64,000 bases of DNA from Hydractinia symbiolongicarpus (lineage: Eukaryota; Cnidaria; Hydrozoa; Anthoathecata; Hydractiniidae): the NCBI RefSeq assembly GCF_029227915.1, contig NC_079887.1:3410001-3474000 (forward strand), in the 5' to 3' direction. Each line of letters starts with the position of its first letter. The stretch's first letter is position 1. The translations under genes and the position numbers were made by a program. Under the pieces are notes generated by a model. That model was not told the origin of the DNA, did not search any database, and was given only the letters and a program-made list of their open reading frames with translations. Of this stretch, positions 13,209-31,576 are shown piece by piece.

Positions 13209-15439
13209 GCACCGCTTTTAACAGTGAAACGATTGACTGTGGGACTTAATTGAACTAACTTTTGACTGTGACCTGATAAATGTGATAAATGAAAAAATTG
13301 GACTCCAAGAAATAGCATTCTTCTTAATTTGACATGATTGCATAAACTCAGCGATTAGACTGAGCGCTGTTGTAGCGCTTCATTTAAAAATTTAAATTAA
13401 TAAATCATTTTTTACTGTGGGACCAATCCTAGCCGTTATCGCGCCCTGAAGAAATAGCGACAGTTTCAAAAACTTCTTTTCATTGACTTTCTAACGGTGT
13501 CAGTCCGTTTGAGTTACAACGGTTGCGTCACATATTCGTACCAACATGAATTTAGCGATAATTTTCTGATATTTCTAGGTTGCATCGCCTTTAACAATTA
13601 AACGAATGACTGTGGGACTTAATTGAACTAACTTTGGACTGTGACCTGATAAATGTAATAAAGGAGGCAATTGGACTCTCAGAAAAAACATTCTTCTTAA
13701 TTTGACATGATTGCCGAAATTCAGCGATTACACTGGGCGCTGTGGTAGCGCTTCATTTAAGAATTAAGATAAGAAAGTCATATTTTACCGTGGGACCAAT
13801 CCTAGCCGTTATCTCGCGCTCAAGAAATAGCGACAGTTTCAGAAACTTCATTTCATTGACTTTCTAACGGTGTCAGCCCGTTTGAGTTACAACGGTTGCG
13901 TCACATATTCGTACCAACATGAATTTAGCGATATTTTTCTGATATTACTAGGTTTCATCGCCTTTAACAATAAAATGATTGACTGTGGGACTTAATTGAA
14001 CTAACTTTTGACTGTGACCTGATAAATGTGATAAAGGAGACAATTGGACTCCAAGAAAAAACATTCTTCTTAATTTGACATGATTGCCTAAACTCAGCGA
14101 TTACACTGGGCGCTGTGGTTGCGTTTCATTTAAGAATTAAGATAAGAAAGTCATATTTTACCGTGGGACCAATCCTAGCCGTTATCTCGCGCTGAAGAAA
14201 TAGCGACAGTTTCAGAAACTTCATTTCATTGACTTTCTAACGGTGTCAGTCCGTTTGAGTTACAACGGTTGCGTCACATATTCGTACCAACATGAATTTA
14301 GCGATATTTTTCTGATATTACTAGGTTTCATCGCCTTTAACAATAAAATGATTGACTGTGGGACTTAATTGAACTAACTTTTGACTGTGACCTGATAAAT
14401 GTGATGAATGAAAAAATTGGAATTCAAGAAATAACATTCTTCTTAATTTGACATGATTGCCGCAACTCAGCGATTACACCGGCCGCTGTGGTAGCGCTCC
14501 AATTCAAAATTAAGATAAAAAACTCATTTTTTGCTGAGGGACCAATCCTAGCCGTTTGCGCGCGCTGAAGAACTAGTGACAGTTTCCAAAACTACATTTC
14601 ACTGACTTTCTAACGGTTTCAGAACGTTTAAGTTTCAACGGTTGGGTCATATATTCGTACCAACATGTATTTAGCGATATTCATCTGATATTACTAGGTT
14701 GCACCGCTTTTAACAGTGAAACGATTGACTGTGGGACTTAATTGAACTAACTTTTGACTGTGACCTGATAAATGTGATAAATGAAAAAATTGGACTCCAA
14801 GAAATAGCATTCTTCTTAATTTGACATGATTGCATAAACTCAGCGATTAGACTGAGCGCTGTTGTAGCGCTTCATTTAAAAATTTAAATTAATAAATCAT
14901 TTTTTACTGTGGGACCAATCCTAGCCGTTATCGCGCCCTGAAGAAATAGCGACAGTTTCAAAAACTTCTTTTCATTGACTTTCTAACGGTGTCAGTCCGT
15001 TTGAGTTACAACGGTTGCGTCACATATTCGTACCAACATGAATTTAGCGATATTTTTCTGATATTTCTAGGTTGCATCGCCTTTAACAATTAAACGAATG
15101 ACTGTGGGACTTAATTGAACTAACTTTGGACTGTGACCTGATAAATGTAATAAAGGAGGCAATTGGACTCTCAGAAAAAACATTCTTCTTAATTTGACAT
15201 GATTGCCCAAATTCAGCGATTACACTGGGCGCTGTGGTAGCGCTTCATTTAAGAATTAAGATAAGAAAGTCATATTTTACCGTGGGACCAATCCTAGCCG
15301 TTATCTCGCGCTCAAGAAATAGCGACAGTTTCAGAAACTTCATTTCATTGACTTTCTAACGGTGTCAGCCCGTTTGAGTTACAACGGTTGCGTCACATAT
15401 TCGTACCAACATGAATTTAGCGATATTTTTCTGATATTA

Positions 15440-19286
<3,847 letters not shown>

Positions 19287-20416
19287 CTAGCCTTCCCTTG
19301 CTAAGGCAATGGCGATTGATTTATCTAAAAAATATTTTTTCGTTTGACTGTAAAATGTTGAAATTGAATCTAGGTTACGTATATTTTTTGGCAAATCATT
19401 AAAAACTTTAGACACTTGGTTGTTGAAAGTGCCATTTTCACCAGGTTCAATCATTATTCCATTATCATTAGATCGGAGAGTCCTTTTGAACTTGAGCTTT
19501 TTCATAGACAAGTAGTCCGGCCACTTTTCATCGTTCAAAGCTTTGAAACCTGCGATCGAGAGGTCCAATTTACAACGTTGCTCAACAAGAAGCCAACCCA
19601 AACTTGTCACATCTTTCAGGGTGCAGTAGCGACGGAGAACGTACCCGGCTGCACACGACTGTACACGTTGGATGCGCTTTTTCAAGTATTGCGGAATTTG
19701 AGCGTACACGGTATTGCAATAACTCAGTTTGGAGAGGACAAGAGATTCCGCGAGTGTTTTCCGAACTCTATACGGGGTGAATCTCTTGAACCTTTTTATC
19801 GTTTGTAAATTTGCGTAAGCTGACTTTGTTGCATAATTCACTTGAGGTAACCAGGAGAGGTTTTCGTCCATTTGAATACCGAGTATCTTGACATACAGTT
19901 CTTGTCTTACTGATCGGCCTTCTGAACGTAGGAGGTAGGATCGATCTGATGGCAGTGATCTGGGATTTCGAATAACCATCATTTGTAATTTGTCGCTGTT
20001 AAAAATCAGACCATTATCTCTCGACCAGTTGCATAGTGATGTTAGGTCTAGTTCAATTGCCTTGATGGATTCGAAAAGGTTTTGTTTGGGACATGATTTG
20101 CAGAGGGTCGTATCATCGGCATATTGGATGGAGGGTGTTTGGATTTCATTTGGTAGGTCGCAATGTATATGTTGAATAAAATCGGGCCAAGGATACTTCC
20201 TTGCGGCACTCCGAAGAAAATATTTTTGGTTTGGGATTTTCGGTCATCGACCTGTACATATTGTTTTCTGTTCCACAGATAACTGACGATAAGTGAAATA
20301 ATTGATTGTCCAAATCCTAATCGGCTCAGTTTGCGTACCAATATTGAATGGTCGATGGTATCGAACGCTTTGGAATAATCGATCATTACTGCGATGGTTA
20401 TGTCATTTTTGTTCAT
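19287..20416 (-). pseudogene. LINE reverse transcriptase, RT core to C-terminus, frameshifted
   Basis: Two minus-strand frames together give the end of a LINE ORF2 protein. The first (20,416 to about 20,163) contains the motif A region IDYSKAFDTIDHSIL and the motif B region GVPQGSILGPILFN, typical of CR1/L2/Jockey-type RTs. A one-base change near 20,163 shifts the frame. The second frame opens before the catalytic YADD (codon Y at 20,123-20,121) and stays open through the thumb-like and C-terminal part to a TAG stop at 19,287-19,289. The tail (FNDLPKNIRNLDSISTF and following) is the usual C-terminal signature of these elements. The endonuclease and RT N-terminal parts are missing because of 5' truncation; the satellite junction falls at the start of the visible frame. 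It is a dead copy that formerly encoded RNA-templated DNA synthesis. The family (CR1, L2 or relative) is not resolved. Confidence 0.92.
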
Positions 20417-23400
20417 TTTTTACTGTGGGACCAATCCTAGCCGTTATCGCGCCCTGAAGAAATAGCGACAGTTTCAGAAACTTCATTTCATTGACTTTCT
20501 AACGGTGTCAGTCCGTTTGAGTTACAACGGTTGCGTCACATATTCGTACCAACATGAATTTAGCGATAATTTTCTGATATTACTAGGTTTCATCGCCTTT
20601 AACAATAAAATGATTGACTGTGGGACTTAATTGAACTAACTTTTGACTGTGACCTGATAAATGTGATGAATGAAAAAATTGGACTCCAAGAAATAGCATT
20701 CTTCTTAATTTGACATGATTGCCTAAACTCAGCGTTTACACTGGGCGCTGTTGTAGCGCTTCATTTAAAAATTAAGATAAGAAAGTCATTTTTTACTGTG
20801 GGACCAATCCTAGCCGTTATCACGCGCTGAAGAAATAGCGACAGTTTCAAAAACTACATTTCATTGACTTTCTAACGGTTTCAGTCCGTTTGAGTGTAAA
20901 CGGTTGGGTAACATATTCCTACCAACATGTATTTAGCGATATTCCTCTGACATTACTAGATTGCATCGCTTTTAAAAGTGAAATGATTGACTGTGGGACT
21001 TAATTGAACTGACTTTGGAATGTGACCTGATAAATGTGATAAATGAGAAGATTGGATTCAAAGAAATAACATTCTTCTTAACTTGACGTGATTGCCGGAA
21101 CTCAGCGATTACACTGGGCGCTGTGGTAGCGCTTCATTTAAAAATTTAAATTAATAAGTCTTTTTTTACTGTGGGACCAATCCTAGCCGTTATCGCGCCC
21201 TGAAGAAATAGCGGCAGTTTCAAAAACTACATTTCATTGACTTTCTAACGGTGTCAGTCCCTTTGAGTTACAACGGTTGCGTCACATATTCGTACCAACA
21301 TAAATTTAGCGATATTTTTCTGATATTACTAGGTTGCATCGCCTTTAACAATGAAACGAATGACTGTGGGACTTAATTGAACTAACTTTGGACTGTGACC
21401 TGATAAATGTGATAAAGGAGACAATTGGACTCCAAGAAATAGCATTCTTCTTAATTTGACATGATTGCATAAACTCAGCGATTACACTGAGCGCTGTTGT
21501 AGCGCTTCATTTAAAAATTTAAATTAATAAGTCATTTTTTACTGTGGGACCAATCCTAGCCTTTATCGCGCCCTGAAGAAATAGCGACAGTTTCAGAAAC
21601 TTCATTTCATTGACTTTCTAACGGTGTCAGTCCGTTTGAGTTACAACGGTTGCGTCACATATTCGTACCAACATGAATTTAGCGATATTTTTCTGATATT
21701 ACTAGGTTTCATCGCCTTTAACAATAAAATGATTGACTGTGGGACTTAATTGAGCTAACTTTTGACTGTGACCTGATAAATGTGATGAATGAAAAAATTG
21801 GACTCCAAGAAATAGCATTCTTCTTAATTTGACATGATTGCCTAAACTCAGCGTTTACACTGGGCGCTGTTGTAGCGCTTCATTTAAAAATTTTAATTAA
21901 TAATTCATTTTTTACTGTGGAACCAATCCTAGCCGTTATTGCGCCCTGAAGAAATAGCGACAGTTTCAAAAACTTCTTTTCATTGACTTTCTAGCGGTGT
22001 CAGTCTGTTTGAGTTACAACGGTTGGGTCACATATTTGTACCAGCATGAACTTAGCGATATTTTTCTGATATTACTAGGTTGCATCGCCTTTAACAATGA
22101 AACGATTGACTGTAGGACTTAATTGAACTAACTTTGGACTTTGACCTGATAAATGTGATAAAGGAGACAATTGGACTCCAAGAAAAAACATTCCTCTTAA
22201 TTTGACATGATTGCCTAAACTCAGCGATTACACTGGGCGCTGTGGTAGCACTTCATTTAAAAATTAAGATAAGAAAGTCATTTTCTACTGTGGGACCAAT
22301 CCTAGCCGTTATCACGCGCTGAAGAATTAGCGACAGTTTTGAAAATTACATTTCATTGACTTTCTAACGGTGTCAGTCCGTTTGGGTTACAACGGTTGCG
22401 TCATATATTCGTACCAACATGAATTTAGCGATATTTTTCTGATATTCCTAGGTTACATCGCCTTTAACAATTAAACGATTGACTGTGGGACTTAATTGAA
22501 CTAACTTTGGACTGTGACCTGATAAATGTGATAAATGAGAAAATTGGAATTCAAGAAATAACATTCTTCTTAATTTGACATGATTGCCGCAACTCAGCGA
22601 TTACACCGGCCGCTGTGGTAGCGCTTTAATTCAAAATTAAGATAAAAAACTCATTTTTTGCTGAGGAACCAATCCTAGCCGTTAGCGCGCACTGAAGAAC
22701 TAGTGACAGTTTCCAAAACTACATTTCACTGATTTTCTAACGGTTTCAGTACGTTTAAGTTTCAACGGTTGGGTCATATATTCGTACCAACATGTATTTA
22801 GCGATGTTCATGTGATATTACTATGTTGCACCGCTTTTAACAGTGAAACGATTGACTATGGGACTTAATTGAACTAACTTTTGACTGTGACCTGATAAGT
22901 GTGATAAATGAAAAAATTGGACTCCAAGAAATAGCATTCTTCTTTATTTGACGTGATTGCATAAACTCAGCGATTAGACTGAGCACTGTTGTAGCGCTTC
23001 ATTTAAAAATTTAAATTAATAACTCATTTTTTACTGTGGGACCAATCCTAGCCGTTATCACGCCCTGAAGAAATAGCGACAGTTTCAGAAACTTCATTTC
23101 ATTGACTTTCTCACGGTGTCAGTCCGTTTGAGTTACAACGGTTGCGTCACATATTCGTACCAACATGAATTTAGCGATATTTTTCTGATATTACTAGGTT
23201 GCATCGCCTTTAACAATGAAACGAATGACTGTGGGACTTAATTGAACTAACTTTGGACTGTGACCTGATAAATGTGATAAAGGAGACAATTGGACTCCAA
23301 GAAATAGCATTCTTCTTAATTTGACATGATTGCATAAACTCAGCGATTACAGTGAGCGCTGTTGTAGCGCTTCATTTAAAAATTTAAATTAATAAGTCAT

Positions 23401-26400
23401 TTTTTACTGTGGGACCAATCCTAGCCTTTATCGCGCCCTGAAGAAATAGCGACAGTTTCAGAAACTTCATTTCATTGACTTTCTAACGGTGTCAGTCCGT
23501 TTGAGTTACAACGGTTGCGTCACATATTCGTACCAACATGAATTTAGCGATATTTTTCTGATATTACTAGGTTTCATCGCCTTTAACAATAAAATGATTG
23601 ACTGTGGGACTTAATTGAGCTAACTTTTGACTGTGACCTGATAAATGTGATGAATGAAAAAATTGGACTCCAAGAAATAGCATTCCTCTTAATTTGACAT
23701 GATTGCCTAAACTCAGCGTTTACACTGGGCGCTGTTGTAGCGCTTCATTTAAAAATTAAGATAAGAAAGTCATTTTTTACTGTGGGACCATTCCTAGCCG
23801 TTATCACGCGCTGAAGAAATAGCGACAGTTTCAAAAACTACATTTCATTGACTTTCTAACGGTGTCAGTCCGTTTGAGTTACAACGGTTGCGTCACATAT
23901 TCGTACCAACATGAATTTAGCGATATTTTTCTGATATTCCTAGGTTACATCGCCTTTAACAATTAAACGATTGACTGTGGGACTTAATTGAACTAACTTT
24001 GGACTGTGACCTGATAAATGTGATAAATGAGAAAATTGGAATTCAAGAAATAAAATTCTTCTTAATTTGACATGATTGCCGCAACTCAGCGATTACACCG
24101 GCCGCTGTGGTAGCGCTTCAATTCAAAATTAAGATAAAAAACTCATTTTTTGCTGAGGGACCAATCCTAGCCTTTATCGCGCCCTGAAGAAATAGCGACA
24201 GTTTCAGAAACTTCATTTCATTGACTTTCTAACGGTGTCAGTCCGTTTGAGTTACAACGGTTGCGTCACATATTCGTACCAACATGAATTTAGCGATATT
24301 TTTCTGATATTACTAGGTTTCATCGCCTTTAACAATAAAATGATTGACTGTGGGACTTAATTGAGCTAACTTTTGACTGTGACCTGATAAATGTGATGAA
24401 TGAAAAAATTGGACTCCAAGAAATAGCATTCCTCTTAATTTGACATGATTGCCTAAACTCAGCGTTTACACTGGGCGCTGTTGTAGCGCTTCATTTAAAA
24501 ATTAAGATAAGAAAGTCATTTTTTACTGTGGGACCATTCCTAGCCGTTATCACGCGCTGAAGAAATAGCGACAGTTTCAAAAACTACATTTCATTGACTT
24601 TCTAACGGTGTCAGTCCGTTTGAGTTACAACGGTTGCGTCACATATTCGTACCAACATGAATTTAGCGATATTTTTCTGATATTCCTAGGTTACATCGCC
24701 TTTAACAATTAAACGATTGACTGTGGGACTTAATTGAACTAACTTTGGACTGTGACCTGATAAATGTGATAAATGAGAAAATTGGAATTCAAGAAATAAA
24801 ATTCTTCTTAATTTGACATGATTGCCGCAACTCAGCGATTACACCGGCCGCAGTGGTAGCGCTTCAATTCAAAATTAAGATAAAAAACTCATTTTTTGCT
24901 GAGGGACCAATCCTAGCCTTTATCGCGCCCTGAAGAAATAGCGACAGTTTCAGAAACTTCATTTCATTGACTTTCTAACGGTGTCAGTCCGTTTGAGTTA
25001 CAACGGTTGCGTCACATATTCGTACCAACATGAATTTAGCGATATTTTTCTGATATTACTAGGTTTCATCGCCTTTAACAATAAAATGATTGACTGTGGG
25101 ACTTAATTGAGCTAACTTTTGACTGTGACCTGATAAATGTGATGAATGAAAAAATTGGACTCCAAGAAATAGCATTCCTCTTAATTTGACATGATTGCCT
25201 AAACTCAGCGTTTACACTGGGCGCTGTTGTAGCGCTTCATTTAAAAATTAAGATAAGAAAGTCATTTTTTACTGTGGGACCATTCCTAGCCGTTATCACG
25301 CGCTGAAGAAATAGCGACAGTTTCAAAAACTACATTTCATTGACTTTCTAACGGTGTCAGTCCGTTTGAGTTACAACGGTTGCGTCACATATTCGTACCA
25401 ACATGAATTTAGCGATATTTTTCTGATATTCCTAGGTTACATCGCCTTTAACAATTAAACGATTGACTGTGGGACTTAATTGAACTAACTTTGGACTGTG
25501 ACCTGATAAATGTGATAAATGAGAAAATTGGAATTCAAGAAATAAAATTCTTCCTAATTTGACATGATTGCCGCAACTCAGCGATTACACCGGCCGCTGT
25601 GGTAGCGCTTCAATTCAAAATTAAGATAAAAAACTCATTTTTTGCTGAGGGACCAATCCTAGCCTTTATCGCGCCCTGAAGAAATAGCGACAGTTTTAGA
25701 AACTTCATTTCATTGACTTTCTAACGGTGTCAGTCCGTTTGAGTTACAACGGTTGCGTCACATATTCGTACCAACATGAATTTAGCGATATTTTTCAGAT
25801 ATTACTAGGTTTCATCGCCTTTAACAATAAAATGATTGACTGTGGGACTTAATTGAGCTACCTTTTGACTGTGACCTGATAAATGTGATGAATGAAAAAA
25901 TTGGACTCCAAGAAATAGCATTCTTCTTAATTTGACATGATTGCCTAAACTCAGCGTTTACACTGGGCGCTGTTGTAGCGCTTCATTTAAAAATTTTAAT
26001 TAATAATTCATTTTTTACTGTGGAACCAATCCTAGCCGTTATTGCGCCCTGAAGAAATAGCGACAGTTTCAAAAACTTCTTTTCATTGACTTTCTAGCGG
26101 TGTCAGTCCGTTTGAGTTACAACGGTTGCGTCACATATTCGTACCAACATGAATTTAGCGATATTTTTCTGATATTCCTAGGTTACATCGCCTTTAACAA
26201 TTAAACGATTGACTGTGGGACTTAATTGAACTAACTTTGGACTGTGACCTGATAAATGTGATAAATGAGAAAATTGGAATTCAAGAAATAAAATTCTTCT
26301 TAATTTGACATGATTGCCGCAACTCAGCGATTACACCGGCCGCTGTGGTAGCGCTTCAATTCAAAATTAAGATAAAAAACTCATTTTTTGCTGAGGGACC

Positions 26401-29400
26401 AATCCTAGCCTTTATCGCGCCCTGAAGAAATAGCGACAGTTTTAGAAACTTCATTTCATTGACTTTCTAACGGTGTCAGTCCGTTTGAGTTACAACGGTT
26501 GCGTCACATATTCGTACCAACATGAATTTAGCGATATTTTTCTGATATTACTAGGTTTCATCGCCTTTAACAATAAAATGATTGACTGTGGGACTTAATT
26601 GAGCTACCTTTTGACTGTGACCTGATAAATGTGATGAATGAAAAAATTGGACTCCAAGAAATAGCATTCTTCTTAATTTGACATGATTGCCTAAACTCAG
26701 CGTTTACACTGGGCGCTGTTGTAGCGCTTCATTTAAAAATTTTAATTAATAATTCATTTTTTACTGTGGAACCAATCCTAGCCGTTATTGCGCCCTGAAG
26801 AAATAGCGACAGTTTCAAAAACTTCTTTTCATTGACTTTCTAGCGGTGTCAGTCCGTTTGAGTTACAACGGTTGCGTCACATATTTGTACCAGCATGAAC
26901 TTAGCGATATTTTTCTGATATTACTAGGTTGCATCGCCTTTAACAATGAAACGATTGACTGTGGGACTTAATTGAACTAACTTTGGACTGTGACCTGATA
27001 AATGTGATAAATGAGAAAATTGGAATTCAAGAAATAACATTCTTCTTAATTTGACATGATTGCCTAAACTAAGCGATTACACTGGGCGCTGTGGTAGCGC
27101 TTCATTTAAAAATTAAGATAAGAAAGTCATTTTTTACTGTGGGACCAATCCTAGCCGTTATCACGCGCTGAAGAAATAGCGACAGTTTCAAAAACTACAT
27201 TTCATTGACTTTCTAACGGTGTCAGTCCGTTTGAGTTACAACGGTTGCGTCACATATTCGTACCAACATGAATTTAGCGATATTTTTCTGATATTCCTAG
27301 GTTACATCGCCTTTAACAATTAAACGATTGACTGTGGGACTTAATTGAACTAACTTTGGACTGTGACCTGATAAATGTGATAAATGAGAAAATTGGAATT
27401 CAAGAAATAACATTCTTCTTAATTTGACATGATTGCCGCAACTCAGCGATTACACCGGCCGCTGTGGTAGCGCTTCAATTCAAAATTAAGATAAAAAACT
27501 CATTTTTTGCTGAGGGACGAATCCTAGCCGTTAGCGCGCGCTGAAGAACTAGTGACAGTTTCCAAAACTACATTTCACTGACTTTCTAACGGTTTCAGTA
27601 CGTTTAAGTTTCAACGGTTGGGTCATATATTCGTACCAACATGTATTTAGCGATATTCATCTGATATTACTAGGTTGCACCGCTTTTAACAGTGAAACGA
27701 TTGACTGTGGGACTTAATTGAACTAACTTTTGACTGTGACCTGATAAATGTGATAAATGAAAAAATTGGACTCCAAGAAATAGCATTCTTCTTTATTTGA
27801 CGTGATTGCATAAACTCAGCGATTAGACTGAGCACTTTTGTAGCGCTTCATTTAAAAATTTAAATTAATAAGTCATTTTTTACTGTGGGACCAATCCTAG
27901 CCGTTATCGCGCCCTGAAGAAATAACGACAGTTTCAGAAACTTCATTTCATTGACTTTCTCACGGTGTCAGTCCGTTTGAGTTACAACGGTTGCGTCACA
28001 TATTCGTACCAACATGAATTTAGCGATATTTTTCTGATATTACTAGGTTTCATCGCCTTTAACAATAAAATGATTGACTGTGGGACTTAATTGAACTAAC
28101 TTTTGACTGTGACCTGATAAATGTGATGAATGAAAGAATTGGACTCCAAGAAATAGCATTCTTCTTTACTTGACATGATTGCCTAACTCAGCGTTTACAC
28201 TGGGCGCTGTTGTAGCGCTTCATTTAAATATTTAAATTAATAAGTCATTTTTTACTGTGGGACCAATCCTAGCCGTTATCGCGCCCTGAAGAAATAGCGA
28301 CAGTTTCAAAAACTTCTTTTCATTGATTTTCTAACGGTGTCAGTCCGTTTGAGTTACAACGGTTGCGTCACATATTCGTACCAACATGAATTTAGCGATA
28401 TTTTTCTGATATTTCTAGGTTGCATTGCCTTTAACAATTAAACAATTGACTGTGGGACTTAATTGAACTAACTTTGGACTGTGACCTGATAAATGTGATG
28501 AATGAAAAAATTGGAATTCAAGAAATAACATTCTTCTTAATTTGACATGATTGCCGCAACTCAGCGATTACACCGGCCGCTGTGGTAGCGCTCCAATTCA
28601 AAATTAAGATAAAAAACTCATTTTTTGCTGAGGGACCAATCCTAGCCGTTTGCGCGCGCTGAAGAACTAGTGACAGTTTCCAAAACTACATTTCACTGAC
28701 TTTCTAACGGTTTCAGTACGTTTAAGTTTCAACGGTTGGGTCATATATTCGTACCAACATGTATTTAGCGATATTCATCTGATATTACTAGGTTGCACCG
28801 CTTTTAACAGTGAAACGATTGACTGTGGGACTTAATTGAACTAACTTTTGACTGTGACCTGATAAATGTGATAAATGAAAAAATTGGACTCCAAGAAATA
28901 GCATTCTTCTTAATTTGACATGATTGCAAAAACTCAGCGATTAGACTGAGCGCTGTTGTAGCGCTTCATTTAAAAATTTAAATTAATAAGTCATTTTTTA
29001 CTGTGGGACCAATCCTAGCCGTCATCGCGCCCTGAAGAAATAGCGACAGTTTCAAAAACTTCTTTTCATTGACTTTCTAACGGTGTCAGTCCGTTTGAGT
29101 TACAACGGTTGCGTCACATATTCGTACCAACATGAATTTAGCGATATTTTTCTGATATTTCTAGGTTGCATCGCCTTTAACAATTAAACGAATGACTGTG
29201 GGACTTAATTGAACTAACTTTGGACTGTGACCTGATAAATGTAATAAAGGAGGCAATTGGACTCTCAGAAAAAACATTCTTCTTAATTTGACATGATTGC
29301 CGAAATTCAGCGATTACACTGGGCGCTGTGGTAGCGCTTCATTTAAGAATTAAGATAAGAAAGTCATATTTTACCGTGGGACCAATCCTAGCCGTTATCT

Positions 29401-31231
29401 CGCGCTCAAGAAATAGCGACAGTTTCAGAAACTTCATTTCATTGACTTTCTAACGGTGTCAGTCCGTTTGAGTTACAACGGTTGCGTCACATATTCGTAC
29501 CAACATGAATTTAGCGATATTTTTCTGATATTACTAGGTTTCATCGCCTTTAACAATAAAATGATTGACTGTGGGACTTAATTGAACTAACTTTTGACTG
29601 TGACCTGATAAATGTGATGAATGAAAAAATTGGACTCCAAGAAATAGCATTCTTCTTAATTTGACATGTTTGCCTAAACTCAGCGTTTACACTGGGCGCT
29701 GTTGTAGCGCTTCATTTAAAAATTTAAATTAATAAGTCATTTTTTACTGTGGGACCAATTCTAGCCGTTATCGCGCCCTGAAGAAATAGCGACAGTTTCA
29801 AAAACTTCTTTTCATTGACTTTCTAACGGTGTCAGTCCGTTTGAGTTACAACGGTTGCGTCACATATTCGTACCAACATGAATTTAGCGATATTTTTCTG
29901 ATATTTCTAGGTTGCATCGCCTTTAACAATTAAACGATTGACTGTGGGACTTAATTGAACTAACTTTGGACTGTGACCTGATAAATGTGATGAATGAAAA
30001 AATTGGAATTCAAGAAATAACATTCTTCTTAATTTGACATGATTGCCGCAACTCAGCGATTACACCGGCCGCTGTGGTAGCGCTCCAATTCAAAATTAAG
30101 ATAAAAAACTCATTTTTTGCTGAGGGACCAATCCTAGCCGTTTGCGCGCGCTGAAGAACTAGTGACAGTTTCCAAAACTACATTTCACTGACTTTCTAAC
30201 GGTGTCAGTCCGTTTGAGTTTAAACGGTTGGGTCACATATTCGTACCAACATGTATTTAGCGATATTCATCTGACATTACTAGGTTGCATCACTTTTAGC
30301 AGTAAAATGATTGACTGTGGGACTTAATTGAACTAACTTTTGACTGTGACCTGATAAATGTGATAAATCAAAAAATTGGACTCCAAGAAATAGCATTCTT
30401 CTTAATTTGACATGATTGCCTAAACTCAGCGATTACACTGGGCGCTGTTGTAGCGCTTCATTTGAAAATTTAAATTAATAAGTCATTTTTTTCTGTGGGA
30501 CCAATCCTAGCCGTTATCGCGCCCTGAAGAAATAGCGACAGTTTCAGAAACTTCATTTCATTGACTTTCTAAGGGTGTCAGTCCGTTTGAGTTTAAACGG
30601 TTGGGTCACATATTCGTACCAACATGTATTTAGCGATATTCATCTGACATTACTAGGTTGCATCACTTTTAGCAGTAAAATGATTGACTGTGGGACTTAA
30701 TTGAACTAACTTTTGACTGTGACCTGATTAATGTGATAAATCAAAAAATTGGACTCCAAGAAATAGCATTCTTCTTAATTTGACATGATTGCCTAAACTC
30801 AGCGATTACACTGGGCGCTGTTGTAGCGCTTCATTTGAAAATTTAAATTAATAAGTCATTTTTTACTGTGGGACCAATCCTAGCCGTTATCGCGCCCTGA
30901 AGAAATAGCGACAGTTTCAGAAACTTCATTTCATTGACTTTCTAACGGTGTCAGTCCGTTTGAGTTACAACGGTTGCGTCACATATTCGTACCAATATGA
31001 ATTTAGCGATATTTTTCTGATATTACTAGGTTTCATCGCCTTTAACAATAAAATGATTGACTGTGGGACTTAATTGAACTAACTTTTGAATGTGACCTGA
31101 TAAATGTGATGAATGAAAGAATTGGACTCCAAGAAATAGCATTCTTCTTAATTTGACATGATTGCCTAAACTCAGCGTTTACACTGGGCGCTGTTGTAGC
31201 GCTTTATTTAAAAATTTAAATTAATAAGTCA
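20413..31231. repeat. Satellite A array, right block (~373 bp monomer)
   Basis: The array resumes at TCATTTTTTACTGTGGGACC, the exact continuation of the monomer interrupted at 18,628. About 29 monomers follow. The subtypes are the same as in the left block (CCTTTAACAATAAAATG, ACCGGCCGCTGTGG and GCACCGC types), so the LINE split a pre-existing array. The block ends at a second poly-T junction at 31,232. No coding potential. Confidence 0.97.
23420..26940. repeat. Satellite A HOR, 746 bp dimer, about 4-5 tandem copies
   Basis: The subtype mark TTGAGCTA recurs with its GAGCTA at 23,617, 24,363, 25,109, 25,855 and 26,601, exactly 746 bp each. A chimeric monomer joining GCTGAGGGACCAATCCTAG to CCTTTATCGCGCCC is shared by the copies, marking one recombination junction that was then amplified. 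The last copies change subtype at the second monomer (AATTTTAATTAATAATTC). Confidence 0.9.
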
Positions 31232-31571
31232 TTTTTTTTTTTTTTTTTTTTTTTTTTGACATTTATTCGGGTTCCATTATACAATGGTTCTTATCCCTAT
31301 AATGACATAATAATAACAACAATAAGAATAAAAAGTTTAGAATAAAAATGATACAAGAAGCATGGAGATCTAGGTTTCAATAAGAGTTGTAGATTTAGGT
31401 TTTGTTAAATGGTTGTTGATAGATTAAATAGAGGAAAGGCATAGGCTATAGTTGTATATCGGCGGAAGGTCTCCTTCGACTCTGAAAGACTTCGTTAGAG
31501 ATAAAACGTTGGCTGTGTTGAAATAAACAGCTCATTGAAACCGTAGCAGCCAGCACTTTTAAGAAATGTGA

Positions 31572-31576
<5 letters not shown>
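28043..31576. repeat. Segmental duplication, copy 2 (satellite A plus LINE 3' end)
   Basis: Counterpart of 15,440-18,974, with the same order of satellite subtypes, the same poly-T boundary and the same LINE 3' UTR start. It ends at the (AT)n tract, after which the sequence is unrelated to the LINE, so the RT part is absent here. Confidence 0.88.
31232..31576 (-). mobile_element. LINE 3' end fragment (tail and partial 3' UTR), duplicated
   Basis: A 26-base poly-T (the minus-strand poly-A tail) at 31,232-31,257, followed by the 3' UTR segment matching 18,656-18,974 almost base for base. No RT coding sequence follows. Because the satellite flank is co-duplicated, this is a copy made by DNA duplication and not a second insertion. 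Confidence 0.9.

Noticed and set aside
19416-20175. Plus-strand frames over the LINE
   Set aside because: Antisense shadows of the minus-strand reverse transcriptase, which has clear RT motifs.
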